The position numbers were made by a program, and so were the translations under genes. This document shows positions 40,494 to 50,953 of a stretch of DNA of 64,000 bases, one piece after another. The stretch comes from Candidatus Blochmanniella camponoti. Lineage in GTDB: Bacteria > Pseudomonadota > Gammaproteobacteria > Enterobacterales > Enterobacteriaceae. The notes below the pieces were generated by a model. The model ran no database searches, was not told the DNA's origin, and worked only from the letters and a program-made list of their open reading frames with translations. Every line of letters starts with the position of its first letter. The first letter of the stretch is position 1. The stretch spans positions 496,001-560,000 of the forward strand of contig NZ_CP097751.1 in NCBI RefSeq assembly GCF_023585825.1, given 5' to 3'.

Positions 40494-41318
40494 TTAAGTA
40501 GATGGGTGGTCACAAGGTATGGATACAATTTTTTTGTCTTCCCATCGCAATAAGGTCAGTGCCCCTCCCCAACAACAACCAGAATCTAATCCATACATAC
40601 CAGATGGTATTTTTATTTCTCCTAATGATGCCCAATGACCAAAAATTATATTATACGCGGGATCAACTAATTTGTTTAAAGAAAACCACGGATATATATT
40701 TTTTGGGGCATCATTAGGAGCTCCTTTGTATTTTAAATCTAATTGACCATTTAAATAAATATAACGCATTCGTGTGAATACATTAATATTTTCTTGTATT
40801 TGTTGTAATTTACTATTATGTATCTGATGCATATCAGATACATTGTCATGCATGTCTTTTTTAAAAAGTAGAAAATAATGGTCGCTAACCAAAATTTCTT
40901 CTATTTCTTGGGCATATTCTTTAGTATTGTTAATATTCCAATTAGGATGAATTCCTGCATGGGTCATTAATATCTTTTTATTTTCATCTATATATAACAT
41001 AGGTTGATGACGCAACCAATTAATTAATTCTTCTAAATCTGGAGCATTGAATATAGCATCAAAATAATCTTTACGTTTTCTATCATTTATTCCAAAATAT
41101 GTTTTTAACAAATGTAACTCATGATTACCTAATACTATGGAAGCACTTGTTTTAAATGCATAGACTAAACGCAATACCTCTAATGAATTTGGTCCTCTGG
41201 CGATTAAATCTCCGGTAAAATGTAGAGTGTCAACATTAGGATTAAAGCATACATGATCTAGTATAGTTTGTAAGTGTCTGTAACATCCGTGGACATCTCC
41301 GATAAAATAAGTAGACAT
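40494..41318 (-). CDS. apaH: Diadenosine tetraphosphatase (symmetrical)
   Basis: ApaH hydrolyses Ap4A to two ADP and also decaps Np4-capped RNA in E. coli. The 274 residues (E. coli 280) carry the metallophosphatase motifs GDVHGCY near residue 7, GDLIARG near 36 and GNHELH near 63, with later His residues in THAGIHP and FGHWASLG. The neighbouring apaG is missing, leaving a 398-base gap to rsmA. Keeping a nucleotide-alarmone hydrolase in a reduced genome is of some interest. Confidence 0.95.
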   Translation of the reverse strand: MSTYFIGDVHGCYRHLQTILDHVCFNPNVDTLHFTGDLIARGPNSLEVLRLVYAFKTSASIVLGNHELHLLKTYFGINDRKRKDYFDAIFNAPDLEELINWLRHQPMLYIDENKKILMTHAGIHPNWNINNTKEYAQEIEEILVSDHYFLLFKKDMHDNVSDMHQIHNSKLQQIQENINVFTRMRYIYLNGQLDLKYKGAPNDAPKNIYPWFSLNKLVDPAYNIIFGHWASLGEIKIPSGMYGLDSGCCWGGALTLLRWEDKKIVSIPCDHPST

Positions 41319-41716
41319 TTGGGTTATTATAGATTTTTTTACAATAAAAATTAATCAAATACATATATCATAATATTTTTAATATTTTGTATTAAGTATA
41401 AATTTTCCTTTTTAGAAAAGGACTATTTGTATAATAAAAATATATTTTATAAGATATGAAAATATGCTTACTTTTAGTAAGAAATTTTTTCCATTACAAT
41501 AGAAACTGATTTGTTTTAAACATTTTGTTTGTGTTAAACAAAGAGTTTTTATACCATTGTGGTATTGATTTATAGTATTATTTAAACAAGCATATCATAT
41601 TCAATAGTATATTGATAATTTAATAAAAAATAGATGTATAACATTTTTCAGTTGAAATACCATTATAACTGATGATATCAGTTATAGGTTATAATAACAA
41701 CATCATATCAGTAAGT
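41319..41716 (-). other. Gene-free spacer where apaG is missing
   Basis: The 398 bases hold no supported gene. E. coli has apaG between rsmA and apaH. A 10-bp hairpin TATAACTGAT/ATCAGTTATA with loop GAT lies at 41664-41686, about 30 bases after the rsmA stop. It has no good T run on the minus strand and might be a weak end signal for the lptD-to-rsmA transcript. Confidence 0.5.
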
Positions 41717-42520
41717 TTATTCGTTATTTAACATATTTGCTAATGTACAGTATTGATTAATAGTAATGTTTTCTGCTCGCAGTGCCGGATTTATTCCTTT
41801 TTGTGTTATTTCTGTTTCGTTAAAAAATGTAGATAAGCTGTTACGAAGAGTTTTTCGTCTTTGGCTAAAAGCTAATTTTGTCAGCGAAGATAGCTGACCA
41901 ATATTAACTATTGGATAAGGAGTGTTTGTGTGGGGAAGTAGACGCATTACCATAGATTCTACTTTTGGGATAGGAAAGAAAGAAGTTGCTGGTATCTTTA
42001 ACAACGGAACAACTTTACAATGATATTGTGTTATTATGCTTAGTCTGCCATATTCTTTTTTATTAGGATTTGCGTAAAGTCGTGTAGCTACTTCTTTCTG
42101 AAACATGAAATGCATATCGTAAATTACATTAGTGTATTGGAATAAATACACGATTAATTCTGTGGCTATATTATAGGGTAAATTTCCTATTAATCGTAGT
42201 TTTTGCCCAACTTTATGTGATAATTCAAAAAAATTTGTTGTCATTATATCTTGATGAAGAATATAAATTTTTTTGTTAAACATTTGAACTAATCGATTGA
42301 CTAAGTTTGAATCACGTTCTATTAATATTAAAGAATCGAGATCTGTAGTATTTAGAATTTGTTTAGTTAGCGCGCCTAATCCGGGTCCAATTTCTAGTAT
42401 TTTTTGATGTTTTTTAGGATTAATAGTTTTAACAATAGTATCAATAACATTTTGGTCTTTAAGGAATACTTGGCTCAATTTTTTTTTTATAAGATGATTT
42501 TTATAGTATATTTTTTTCAT
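41717..42520 (-). CDS. rsmA: 16S rRNA dimethyladenosine transferase RsmA (KsgA)
   Basis: RsmA dimethylates A1518 and A1519 of 16S rRNA, a late checkpoint of 30S assembly. The 267 residues (E. coli 273) show SAM motif I EIGPGLGALT near residue 42 and the catalytic NLPY motif in GNLPYNIAT near 114. They also show FMFQKEVATRL and the C-terminal LAFSQRRKTLRNSL. A run of ten A on the coding strand (42479-42488) encodes Lys-Lys-Lys near the N terminus. Its start overlaps the pdxA stop by four bases, keeping the E. coli surA-pdxA-rsmA order. Confidence 0.96.
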   Translation of the reverse strand: MKKIYYKNHLIKKKLSQVFLKDQNVIDTIVKTINPKKHQKILEIGPGLGALTKQILNTTDLDSLILIERDSNLVNRLVQMFNKKIYILHQDIMTTNFFELSHKVGQKLRLIGNLPYNIATELIVYLFQYTNVIYDMHFMFQKEVATRLYANPNKKEYGRLSIITQYHCKVVPLLKIPATSFFPIPKVESMVMRLLPHTNTPYPIVNIGQLSSLTKLAFSQRRKTLRNSLSTFFNETEITQKGINPALRAENITINQYCTLANMLNNE

Positions 42521-43524
42521 AAGGATGACTTAGTTAGCATTTTAATTGCAACTGTAATAGCCATAATCATACTATCGGGTAGTGCTGTTCCTTTTCCAGA
42601 TAGTTCAAGAGCAGTGCCGTGATCTACAGAGGTTCTAATAAAAGGCAATCCTAAAGTAATATTTACTGATTGACCAAATCCAGAATATTTTAAAACAGGT
42701 AAACCTTGATCATGATACATAGCTAATATTACGTCTGCATGTTGAATATATTTTTTCTGAAATATTGTATCAGCTGACAAAGGACCTATTAGTTCACAAT
42801 TAATGTTTTTCTTTAAAATATTTAAAGCAGGTATAATGATATTAATCTCTTCTTGTCCTATATAGCCGGATTCTCCAGAATGTGGGTTTAAACCACATAT
42901 ATAAATTTTAGGGTGTGAAACACCAAAGTATTTTTTTAATCCTTGTGCGAGAATGGAAATAGTATCGCAAAGAGATTTTTGAGTAATCATTTTTGGCACA
43001 GATAATATAGGGATATGGGTAGTAGCTAAAGCAACACGTAATTTTCTATTACTTAGCATCATTACAGTTGTTTCGCATTTGTTGATTTGAGATAAAAATT
43101 CAGTGTGCCCACTGAATGCTATGTTTCCTCTATTAAGAATAGCTTTATGTATAGGGCCGGTCACTAATGCTGAAAATTCCCCATTTAAACATCCCTGTGA
43201 TGCTCTTGTTAAAGTATTAATAACATAATTATTGTTATTAACATTTAATTGACCAGGTATAGTTTTTTGTGGAAGTAACATTTTTAATATAGATAATTCT
43301 CCGGGCATACAAGGAGATGCTATTTTTTTAGAATGGTAAGAACGTAATTTTAGAGGCAGATTTATTTGCTGCGCTCTATCTAATAGCAAATTAGGATCTG
43401 CACACACAACCAACTCTACAGGCCATTTCTTTTGTGCGCTCATAATAACTATGTCAGGACCGATTCCAGACGGCTCTCCCGTAGTAATCACAATGCGTCG
43501 AAATTGTTTATTTTTTTTTATCAT
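42517..43524 (-). CDS. pdxA: 4-hydroxythreonine-4-phosphate dehydrogenase
   Basis: PdxA oxidises 4-phosphohydroxy-threonine in pyridoxal phosphate synthesis. The 335 residues (E. coli 329) begin RIVITTGEPSGIGPD. They contain FSGHTEFL with a metal-binding His, GLNPHSGESGYIG, MYHDQGLPVLK and the substrate-binding TSVDHGTA segment. The gene sits one base after surA and overlaps rsmA by four bases, in a tight operon. PLP is needed by ThrC and other enzymes in this window. Confidence 0.96.
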   Translation of the reverse strand: MIKKNKQFRRIVITTGEPSGIGPDIVIMSAQKKWPVELVVCADPNLLLDRAQQINLPLKLRSYHSKKIASPCMPGELSILKMLLPQKTIPGQLNVNNNNYVINTLTRASQGCLNGEFSALVTGPIHKAILNRGNIAFSGHTEFLSQINKCETTVMMLSNRKLRVALATTHIPILSVPKMITQKSLCDTISILAQGLKKYFGVSHPKIYICGLNPHSGESGYIGQEEINIIIPALNILKKNINCELIGPLSADTIFQKKYIQHADVILAMYHDQGLPVLKYSGFGQSVNITLGLPFIRTSVDHGTALELSGKGTALPDSMIMAITVAIKMLTKSSL

Positions 43525-43525
43525 T

Positions 43526-44803
43526 TTAGTTAATGATCTTAATATATGATTCGGATCGTAATTCTTGAATCCAATTTTTCATAATTTCATCAAATTTGTT
43601 ATTTAATAAATATAAATAAGCACGTTCATACATTATTTCATTATATTCTAATATAGATATATCTATTAACTGAATTAAACGCCATCCGTAAGAGGTGTAT
43701 ACTGGTATGCTAATTTCATTGCTTTTTAAAGAACTCAAAACTTTTCGGATTGATGGCTCGAAATCATCTAAATCCTTGCATATTGTATTTTCTTCGTAAT
43801 GACTAAAACATATGTCTTTTGATTTTTCTTTCATCATCATTCCAAAAGCAGTATTACTTTTTTCCATGTGTTCTTTAGTTTGCAATAGTTGTTCCACTAT
43901 GCTTACATTTTCACACGAATTTTTTATACCAAATATTTTTGCTGTAACTTTAGTTACAGGCAGCATAATTTGTTTATAACGTATATCTTGTACTTCTAGA
44001 ATATGTATTCCATCGCAAGATGTAATTGGACCGATAACATCACCTTTTTTTATTGTTTGTAAATATTTATCAAAAATAATTGGTATGTCTTTCCATGAAA
44101 TCCATTCTGTTTCGTGTACTTTAATTATTTGAATAATATTTTTATTAGAATATGTGCGTATGAGTTCTTTAATATCTTTGTTAAATTCTTTTTTTTTAAT
44201 TAATAATCTTGCAAAATATTCTATTCTATCTATTTGGCATTGAGTAGGTTGTATTGGTAATGAAAATATAACGTGCTTTAATTTAAATTGTTTATTAATA
44301 TCAATAATATTTGATTTTTTGGCAATTTTATTTATTTCATTTGTCAATATATGAGTACGATTGCGCATAACATGATCACATATTTGCTTTTTAAGCATAT
44401 TTTGATATTGTTGGAAATAAAATTTTTCGTAATTTAAGCCAATATCATATAGGTATGAACGAAACTGATCGAATGTCATATCATATAAATTTAAAATACA
44501 GTTAATCATTTGATTAAGTTGATTGTGGTCAATGTTGATTTTTTGTTGATCAGAAATTTGGAAAATGAGGTTATCTATGATTAATTGGTCTAATATTTTT
44601 TGATAATATGAAATATCTTGTAATATATTGTCATTGCCATTAGAGATGTTATCTCGAATCATATAAATATTATTTCTGATATCACTATCTAATATAATAT
44701 TATGATTCACTAATGCTACAATTTTATTTACCGTTTTAAATGCCCCAAGAACAATATTTGTTTTTAACGTAAATATTAGAATTAATATTTTCCAAAATTT
44801 CAT
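43526..44803 (-). CDS. surA: Periplasmic chaperone SurA with degenerate parvulin domains
   Basis: SurA escorts outer-membrane proteins such as LptD across the periplasm. The 425 residues (E. coli 428) have a signal peptide (about 1-20, ending near VLGA), an N-terminal chaperone domain ([16 protein letters not shown]) and a C-terminal helix ([25 protein letters not shown]). The two parvulin-like regions (about 170-275 and 285-380) keep the fold landmarks KKGDVIGPI and [13 protein letters not shown] but lack the usual HIL and GG.MGW or GGDLGW active-site signatures. Chaperone work without prolyl isomerase activity is my inference. It lies between lptD and pdxA as in E. coli. Confidence 0.9.
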   Translation of the reverse strand: MKFWKILILIFTLKTNIVLGAFKTVNKIVALVNHNIILDSDIRNNIYMIRDNISNGNDNILQDISYYQKILDQLIIDNLIFQISDQQKINIDHNQLNQMINCILNLYDMTFDQFRSYLYDIGLNYEKFYFQQYQNMLKKQICDHVMRNRTHILTNEINKIAKKSNIIDINKQFKLKHVIFSLPIQPTQCQIDRIEYFARLLIKKKEFNKDIKELIRTYSNKNIIQIIKVHETEWISWKDIPIIFDKYLQTIKKGDVIGPITSCDGIHILEVQDIRYKQIMLPVTKVTAKIFGIKNSCENVSIVEQLLQTKEHMEKSNTAFGMMMKEKSKDICFSHYEENTICKDLDDFEPSIRKVLSSLKSNEISIPVYTSYGWRLIQLIDISILEYNEIMYERAYLYLLNNKFDEIMKNWIQELRSESYIKIIN

Positions 44804-44853
44804 ATAATTAACAATATTATAAGCACGAATCCGACTTCATGTGATATGTAAGG

Positions 44854-47205
44854 TTACAGTGCATGTTGATATGGAAAAACGCCTATGTCCAACATCTTAT
44901 ATGGGTTTGCTTTAAAATCTGATGCGGAGTTATATATTTTAATATCTAATCGTATTTTATTATCATATGTATTACGGTTCAACTGTTTGTTCCAATCAAT
45001 CATTTTTCGCTCACAAGATATATTAACCCCCCAACATGGTGTATAATACTGTATTCCTATTGTTTGATCAATGAGTTGATTAGTTTTTATGTTATGGTAA
45101 TAAGAGCAACTTATTTTCCAATTATCAATTAAAGGATAACAAGCGAGTACTCCTAATTGAGCAATTGTGTTGTGGTATATTGATTCTTTAATATCTGGTA
45201 GTATTTTTTCAAGATATTGTTTGTTGGCATATCTATAATGTGTTTGTAAAACTTGATTGTCTTTACCTGTATATTCTAATATTATAGTCCCAAATGATAA
45301 TGCATCATACTGCATATCATATTGCATTTCAGTGTTCATATGCCAGTGATCGTTAATGTTCCAATGACTTATTCCTGAAAATAATAGGATATTAGGAGTT
45401 TTTTGTGTGCATTTAGATATTTTTATATATTCGGAATTAAGTTGTCTTAAATTAAAAATTTGACCTATAGATGCATAAAATAATTCGTTTTTTTTCTTAA
45501 AGCATCGTATGGTTATATCTCCAGTAATTTGATTAACAGGTAAAATACGATCCAATCCACTATATGTAGTGTCACGAAATAAATTTTTATGATCTATATG
45601 AATCATATCAGTATCATAGATGCCAATGTTTTCTTGAAAACGATATGGTACATATAAATATTGTAATTTTGGTTCTAAGAAACGTTTATATTTTTTTGAA
45701 ATATGCGTATTTTTTTTAAAAATCATCTTTCCGTTGATTTTTAATTGCGGGGTGATACGATTAACTATATTTTGTAAATGATAGCCCGGATATTGTGTTC
45801 TGTTATAATGATCTATATTTTTTTGTCGATAATGTGTTATTTTTAATTTGGCTTCAGTATTAAAATGTCCATAATAATTATTTATTGAGAAATCTAAAGT
45901 TGGTTCCGTGTGTATCCTGATTGTTTTTGGATAATGGTAATTTACAGGTATAAATTGGGTTATTTGACTAAATAACTTTAAATTCAATGGTTTATGCTTG
46001 ATGTTATCATAATATGAATTTAATTCTAGCTGGAACGATTCGTTGTAATTATAATAGTCTTTAATTGTTGTAATATTAATATTCGTGACACCAAAATAAG
46101 ATAAATTAGCGTTCCAATTTTTATCAGTATAATTGCACAGTATTTTTTTGTTCATACAATTATTATTAGAGTGTGTATATGTTGGTATATTGACGTTTTC
46201 GATATAATTATTGGAACCTGTAGTTGAGATATAATTAGAATTAAAATGCCATTTTTTATTCATAATACCATTATGTTTCCAATATAATTGCCAATATCTG
46301 TTATGGTAATTGCTGGAAAATTTTTTATTGCACATTTTATTATTTTCTACGAGATCTAAAATGAATAATCCAGTTCCTGGTTTAATTGAATAACGTATTT
46401 CTGTTTCTAATTTTGTTCCTAGGTTAGATGTATAACATGGAGAGATGCTGCCTGAGTAGTGTTTTGAGAAATTAATAGGGCAAGGTATTTTAAAGATTAA
46501 TCCACTTTTGCTACTGTATTTAATATTAGGTATGTAGTATCCTAAGACATTATTTTGATGTAAAGATAGTGATAAATAAGGGCTATAGAATATTGGTATT
46601 TTTTTTATTTTAAGACAAGCATTCCACACATCTATCTTATGTTTATGATGATCATAAAGCATTTCTGATCCTGTTATGTTCCAATAATTTTTGTTTTCAA
46701 TACAAGAAGTACACTTTCCTTGTTTAACAATAGTATAACGATTTTTCCCCCTCTGCATTATAGAATTTGCTGTTCCATGAATAGGAGGAGGTTCTGAGAA
46801 ATGATATGTGGCTTCATGAATATCTATATTTTTATTATAAAAATTAATCCAAGCATGGGATCCAGTTAATATAATATAGTTGTTGTTATAGCTAACATGG
46901 CCACAAGCATACAGTGTATTGTATAATACCTCGTTTTTTTCGTTAAGTGATATTATTAATTTGTCGGACATGAAAACGTTATTATCTTGTTTCATATTGA
47001 CATCCCCAGAAAACTGAATTTTATTAGGATAATAAATATCTAGTTCATCGGATGACACATAGATGGGTTGATCAATAGAAAAGAGATTGTTGATTACAGG
47101 AATTTGCAGACAATTAGATGCATGAGCCAAAAAATAAAATTGAGTACAAAATATTATAAAAATTGCATTAATGATAGTGTTTTTAAAAAAAAACTTAATA
47201 ATCAT
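44854..47205 (-). CDS. lptD: LPS-assembly protein LptD (Imp/OstA)
   Basis: LptD is the outer-membrane barrel that inserts LPS into the outer leaflet, with LptE. The 783 residues (E. coli 784) have a signal peptide ending near AHAS (residue 30), a periplasmic jellyroll domain (about 35-210) and a 26-strand barrel ending in FPYQHAL. Landmark segments are FYSPYLSLSL, EPKLQYLYVPYR and ITPQLKINGKM. The disulfide pattern is changed. Cys32 and the Cys of CTSC (near 175) are kept. The C-terminal Cys pair of E. coli (724, 725) reads Pro-Cys here, with a new Cys seven residues later. Aromatic and Asn-rich drift is strong. No gene follows it upstream for 590 bases. Confidence 0.92.
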   Translation of the reverse strand: MIIKFFFKNTIINAIFIIFCTQFYFLAHASNCLQIPVINNLFSIDQPIYVSSDELDIYYPNKIQFSGDVNMKQDNNVFMSDKLIISLNEKNEVLYNTLYACGHVSYNNNYIILTGSHAWINFYNKNIDIHEATYHFSEPPPIHGTANSIMQRGKNRYTIVKQGKCTSCIENKNYWNITGSEMLYDHHKHKIDVWNACLKIKKIPIFYSPYLSLSLHQNNVLGYYIPNIKYSSKSGLIFKIPCPINFSKHYSGSISPCYTSNLGTKLETEIRYSIKPGTGLFILDLVENNKMCNKKFSSNYHNRYWQLYWKHNGIMNKKWHFNSNYISTTGSNNYIENVNIPTYTHSNNNCMNKKILCNYTDKNWNANLSYFGVTNINITTIKDYYNYNESFQLELNSYYDNIKHKPLNLKLFSQITQFIPVNYHYPKTIRIHTEPTLDFSINNYYGHFNTEAKLKITHYRQKNIDHYNRTQYPGYHLQNIVNRITPQLKINGKMIFKKNTHISKKYKRFLEPKLQYLYVPYRFQENIGIYDTDMIHIDHKNLFRDTTYSGLDRILPVNQITGDITIRCFKKKNELFYASIGQIFNLRQLNSEYIKISKCTQKTPNILLFSGISHWNINDHWHMNTEMQYDMQYDALSFGTIILEYTGKDNQVLQTHYRYANKQYLEKILPDIKESIYHNTIAQLGVLACYPLIDNWKISCSYYHNIKTNQLIDQTIGIQYYTPCWGVNISCERKMIDWNKQLNRNTYDNKIRLDIKIYNSASDFKANPYKMLDIGVFPYQHAL

Positions 47206-47797
47206 TGATTAAACTATTTTGACACATGTTGCTCAAAAAAGAATGTGAACTTTTTATGCTTGAATAAATAAGTATATTATATAGTATATTTATTACTGTA
47301 TTATCTTATTAATTAATTATCATGATTTTTTAAATATTTTTTATAAATTAATGAGTAGTGATTTTTTATGTTTTGTATCTATGTAGGTATTGGTTCATTT
47401 AGATGTGAAAAAATATACTAACATGTATTTCTTAGAGTAACATTAAATTCGAATTATTTGTAATTTTTACTGGTTTACATACGCCATTTTTTTAGTATTT
47501 AATATTAATTTCCAATAATAGACTTCATTTATTGAAATATTTACATGAATTATTTTTTAATTAAGTGATTTAAGAATAAAAGCAGATAATAATCAATGTT
47601 TATCATTTTAGGTTATGTTTATATTCTTGCATTTATATATAATATAAAGAGTACAGCAATATTTGATTCGTATTATTTTATAATATATTTTCTGGTAATT
47701 TTGATACAAATTTTTTAATTATTTTAATTCACAATATTATTGTGAAATTTTTCATACACATGTATGCCAATACGTTTATATTTTTTATTATTGCAAT
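47206..47797 (-). other. Gene-free spacer between leuD and lptD
   Basis: The 592 bases have no supported gene on either strand. E. coli has djlA upstream of lptD, and leu genes lie further along. Here the intervening genes are gone. The stretch must carry the promoter for lptD-surA-pdxA-rsmA, read right to left, but no clear sigma-70 match stands out against the AT-rich background. Confidence 0.5.
47728..47746 (-). terminator. Candidate terminator of the leu operon
   Basis: An 8-bp stem TTCACAAT/ATTGTGAA with a 3-base loop begins about 51 bases past the leuD stop. On the minus strand it is followed by TTAAAATAATT, a weak T-rich tract, so termination would be inefficient. Confidence 0.3.
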
Positions 47798-48406
47798 TTA
47801 TTTTAAATATGATGGTTGGTTATTTTCATATTTTTTAATAGCAGCATCGTATTGTAAAGTTAAGCTAATATTGTCTATTTTATTAAGCATACAACGTCTA
47901 TGGAAATCATTTATTTCAAAAAAATACTTTTTTTTGTTATGTACGTAAATCATTTGTTCATGTAAATTCACAGTAAAAGATATACCTTTTTTTTGTGTTG
48001 AAATTTCTTTAAATAAATCATTTATTTTTAATTCTGATAAAGTTATAAGCAACAAGCGATTATTAAAACTATTTTTATGAAAAATATCTGCAAAACTTGG
48101 AGCTATGATAACTTTGAATCCATAATCCATGAGTGCCCATACCGCATGTTCGCGAGATGATCCACATCCAAAATTTCTTCGGGTTAGCAAAATGGTAGCA
48201 TGTTTATAATGCGGATCATTTAATACAAAATTTGGATTTAAGATTTGAGGTGTATTTTCAAGAAATCGCCAATTAAAAAACAAGTATAATCCAAAATCAG
48301 AGCGAGTAGTAGCTTGTAAAAATTGTTTAGGGATTATAGTGTCAGTATCGATATCAGAAATATCAAGCGGCAAAACTATACCAGTATGTTGAGTAAATTG
48401 AATCAT
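47798..48406 (-). CDS. leuD: 3-isopropylmalate dehydratase small subunit
   Basis: LeuD partners LeuC in turning 2-isopropylmalate into 3-isopropylmalate. The 202 residues (E. coli 201) show [27 protein letters not shown] and [11 protein letters not shown], all typical of the swivel domain of aconitase-like enzymes. It starts 24 bases after leuC and is the last gene of leuABCD. It is chromosomal here, whereas most Buchnera strains carry leuABCD on a plasmid; this supports a non-Buchnera assignment. Confidence 0.96.
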   Translation of the reverse strand: MIQFTQHTGIVLPLDISDIDTDTIIPKQFLQATTRSDFGLYLFFNWRFLENTPQILNPNFVLNDPHYKHATILLTRRNFGCGSSREHAVWALMDYGFKVIIAPSFADIFHKNSFNNRLLLITLSELKINDLFKEISTQKKGISFTVNLHEQMIYVHNKKKYFFEINDFHRRCMLNKIDNISLTLQYDAAIKKYENNQPSYLK

Positions 48407-48430
48407 ATGTACGCATACGTCCTATATATA

Positions 48431-49831
48431 TCATTTAAATTTTCGAATATCTACAAAGCGTCCAGCAATGGCGGCAGCTGCCGCCATTGCTGGACTGACT
48501 AAATGAGTGCGACTCCCACGCCCTTGACGACCTTCAAAGTTCCGGTTGCTAGTAGAAGCACATCGTTCACCTGCTTCGAGTCTATCATTATTCATAGCTA
48601 GACACATAGAACAACCAGGTAAACGCCACTCGAATCCTGCTTGTATGAAGATCTTATTTAATCCTTCTTTTTCTGCTTGATTTTTTACTAACTTAGATCC
48701 GGGTACTACAATTGCTTGTGTATTTTTGGAAATATGATGTCCTTTAATTGTTTGTGCTGCTACACGTAAATCTTCAATACGTGAGTTAGTGCATGACCCT
48801 ATGAATACTTTATCAATAGAAACATCTGTTAAATAAGTATTGGATTGAAGTTTCATGTAAATTAAAGCACGTTCAGCAGAATTGCGTTCTATAGGATCTA
48901 TAAAAGACTCTATAGATGGGATCGGTTGGTCAATAGAGATAACTTGACTAGGATTAGTTCCCCAGGTTACTTGTGGATTAACATTAGATACGTCAAAATC
49001 AAATTTTTTATCGAAGTGAGCATCGTGGTCGGAATATAAAGTTTTCCAATATAGTAACGCTTGTTTCCAATCCTTTCCGGTTGGAGAAAATTTACGATTT
49101 TTTAAATAATCGTAAGTAGTTCTATCTGGTGCTATTAAAGCAGAAGTTGCTCCCATTTCAATAGCCATATTACAAAGGGTCATGCGTTCTTCCATGCTTA
49201 AGAGAGTGATAATAGGTCCACAAAACTCTACTACATGCCCGGATCCTCCTCCATGCCCAATTTTTCCAATAATTGCTAAAATTATATCTTTGGCTGTAAT
49301 TTGAGGAGCGATAATACCTGAAAGGTTAATTTGCATTGATTTATATCGAATTTGTTGTAAAGTTTGTGTTGCTAATACATGTTCTATCTCTGATGTTCCT
49401 ATCCCAAAAGCTAAAGCACCGAAAGCTCCATGAGTAGCAGTATGAGAATCTCCGCATACGATAGTCATACCGGGTAATGTTATGCCTTGCTCTGGTGCTA
49501 AAACATGAACTATTCCTTGATAAGGATGATTTAAACCAAATAACGTAATTCCAAAATCTTTACAATTTTTTGTTAATCTATCTAATTGCTCTTTAGCCAT
49601 ACTTCCAGAATGATTAATATTTGTTGTTGTAGTGGGGACATTATGATCCATAGTGGCAAATGTTTTATTTGGTTGTCTAACTATACGTTTTTTTAGACGT
49701 AGTGCTTCAAAAGCCTGGGGTGATGTAACTTCATGCAATAAATGTCTATCAATATATAATATTGGAACATCGTCTTTATTTTCATAAACTATATGTGCAT
49801 CGTATAACTTCTGGTATAAGGATTTTCCCAT
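48431..49831 (-). CDS. leuC: 3-isopropylmalate dehydratase large subunit
   Basis: LeuC is the iron-sulfur subunit of isopropylmalate isomerase. It has 466 residues, the same as E. coli. Fe-S ligands are in IGSCTNSR (near 347) and GCSMCLAMN (near 407 and 410). The segments [26 protein letters not shown] and NRNFEGRQG are highly conserved. It lies one base after leuB. The 3' end, coding for [12 protein letters not shown], contains a perfect 36-bp palindrome (48460-48495), GC-rich against the surrounding sequence. Confidence 0.97.
   Translation of the reverse strand: MGKSLYQKLYDAHIVYENKDDVPILYIDRHLLHEVTSPQAFEALRLKKRIVRQPNKTFATMDHNVPTTTTNINHSGSMAKEQLDRLTKNCKDFGITLFGLNHPYQGIVHVLAPEQGITLPGMTIVCGDSHTATHGAFGALAFGIGTSEIEHVLATQTLQQIRYKSMQINLSGIIAPQITAKDIILAIIGKIGHGGGSGHVVEFCGPIITLLSMEERMTLCNMAIEMGATSALIAPDRTTYDYLKNRKFSPTGKDWKQALLYWKTLYSDHDAHFDKKFDFDVSNVNPQVTWGTNPSQVISIDQPIPSIESFIDPIERNSAERALIYMKLQSNTYLTDVSIDKVFIGSCTNSRIEDLRVAAQTIKGHHISKNTQAIVVPGSKLVKNQAEKEGLNKIFIQAGFEWRLPGCSMCLAMNNDRLEAGERCASTSNRNFEGRQGRGSRTHLVSPAMAAAAAIAGRFVDIRKFK
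48460..48495. repeat. Perfect 36-bp GC-rich palindrome inside leuC
   Basis: The 18-base half GTCCAGCAATGGCGGCAG is followed directly by its reverse complement, with no spacer. On the coding strand it encodes Pro-Ala-Met and a run of Ala near the LeuC C terminus, a conserved segment. Being rich in G and C in an AT-rich genome, it could fold as a very stable RNA hairpin about 30 bases before the leuC stop, just ahead of leuD. Confidence 0.9.
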
Positions 49832-49832
49832 A

Positions 49833-50933
49833 TTATTTTTCTCTTTCGTTTTTAATTAACGCAGCTATAATATCACCCATTTCGTTAGTGCTTATACTTT
49901 TTTCATGTTTTTTTGCTATATCAATAGTTCGATATCCTAACATTAATGCCTGAGCAACTGCTTTTTCAATTTCAATTGCAATATAATCTAATTTTAAACT
50001 ATGTCTAAATAATAACGCAACAGAGAGAATATGTGCGATAGGATTAGCAATATTTTTTCCTGCAATATCCGGAGCTGACCCTCCAGAAGGTTCATACAAA
50101 CCAAAATTATCTTCATTAATACTAGCAGAAGGTAGCATACCAATGGATCCGCTTATCATAGCACATTCATCAGATAGAATGTCTCCAAATAAATTTGGAC
50201 ATAGAATAATATCAAATTTAGAAGGATTGCTTATTAATTGCATGCTAGCATTGTCAATGTATAAGTGTTCTAATTCAACATCTGGATAATTTTTTGCAAG
50301 ATGTGATACCACTTCTCTCCATAACATAGAAGTATGCAGCACGTTAGCTTTGTCTATAGAAGCTACACGTTTACGTCTTTTTTGAGCTAATTTAAAAGCA
50401 ATATTGGCAATACGTTCTATTTCAAAGCGATGATAAACTGCAGTATCAAAAGCATATTCATTTAATCCTGTGCCCGAACGTCCTTGTGGTTTACCAAAAT
50501 AAATACCTCCGGTTAACTCACGTACGAATATAATATCAATTCCATTTGGAATCATGTTTATATTTAAAGGAGATAATTCTTTTAATGCGCCAGAAAGATA
50601 TATAGGTCTTAAATTAGCGAATAAATTAAAGTGTTTGCGTAAAGCTAATAAAGCTCCCTGTTCTGGTCTTGCTGATCCTTTTAAATGCGTCCACTGTGGT
50701 CCTCCTACTGCTCCAAATAATATAGCATCTGATTGTTCGCAATATTTTAAAGTACTATTTGGAAAAGGAGTGCCTTCGCTATTAATTGCATCTCCTCCTA
50801 TTTTATGTTCTGTGGTGACAATATTGATTTGAAATTGTTTTTTTATTACATTTAAAATTTTATAAACTTGTCTTGTAGTTTCCGGTCCGATACCATCTCC
50901 TGGTAATACTGCAATATGATAATTATCATTCAT
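49833..50933 (-). CDS. leuB: 3-isopropylmalate dehydrogenase
   Basis: LeuB oxidatively decarboxylates 3-isopropylmalate with NAD+. The 366 residues (E. coli 363) begin [12 protein letters not shown] and contain [17 protein letters not shown] with the substrate Arg residues. Also present are the active-site Tyr and Lys segment, [13 protein letters not shown] with the metal Asp residues, and the NAD-binding [18 protein letters not shown]. It lies 20 bases after leuA and one base before leuC. All ligands look intact. Confidence 0.97.
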   Translation of the reverse strand: MNDNYHIAVLPGDGIGPETTRQVYKILNVIKKQFQINIVTTEHKIGGDAINSEGTPFPNSTLKYCEQSDAILFGAVGGPQWTHLKGSARPEQGALLALRKHFNLFANLRPIYLSGALKELSPLNINMIPNGIDIIFVRELTGGIYFGKPQGRSGTGLNEYAFDTAVYHRFEIERIANIAFKLAQKRRKRVASIDKANVLHTSMLWREVVSHLAKNYPDVELEHLYIDNASMQLISNPSKFDIILCPNLFGDILSDECAMISGSIGMLPSASINEDNFGLYEPSGGSAPDIAGKNIANPIAHILSVALLFRHSLKLDYIAIEIEKAVAQALMLGYRTIDIAKKHEKSISTNEMGDIIAALIKNEREK

Positions 50934-50953
50934 AAGTATTTAGATTTTCCAAA

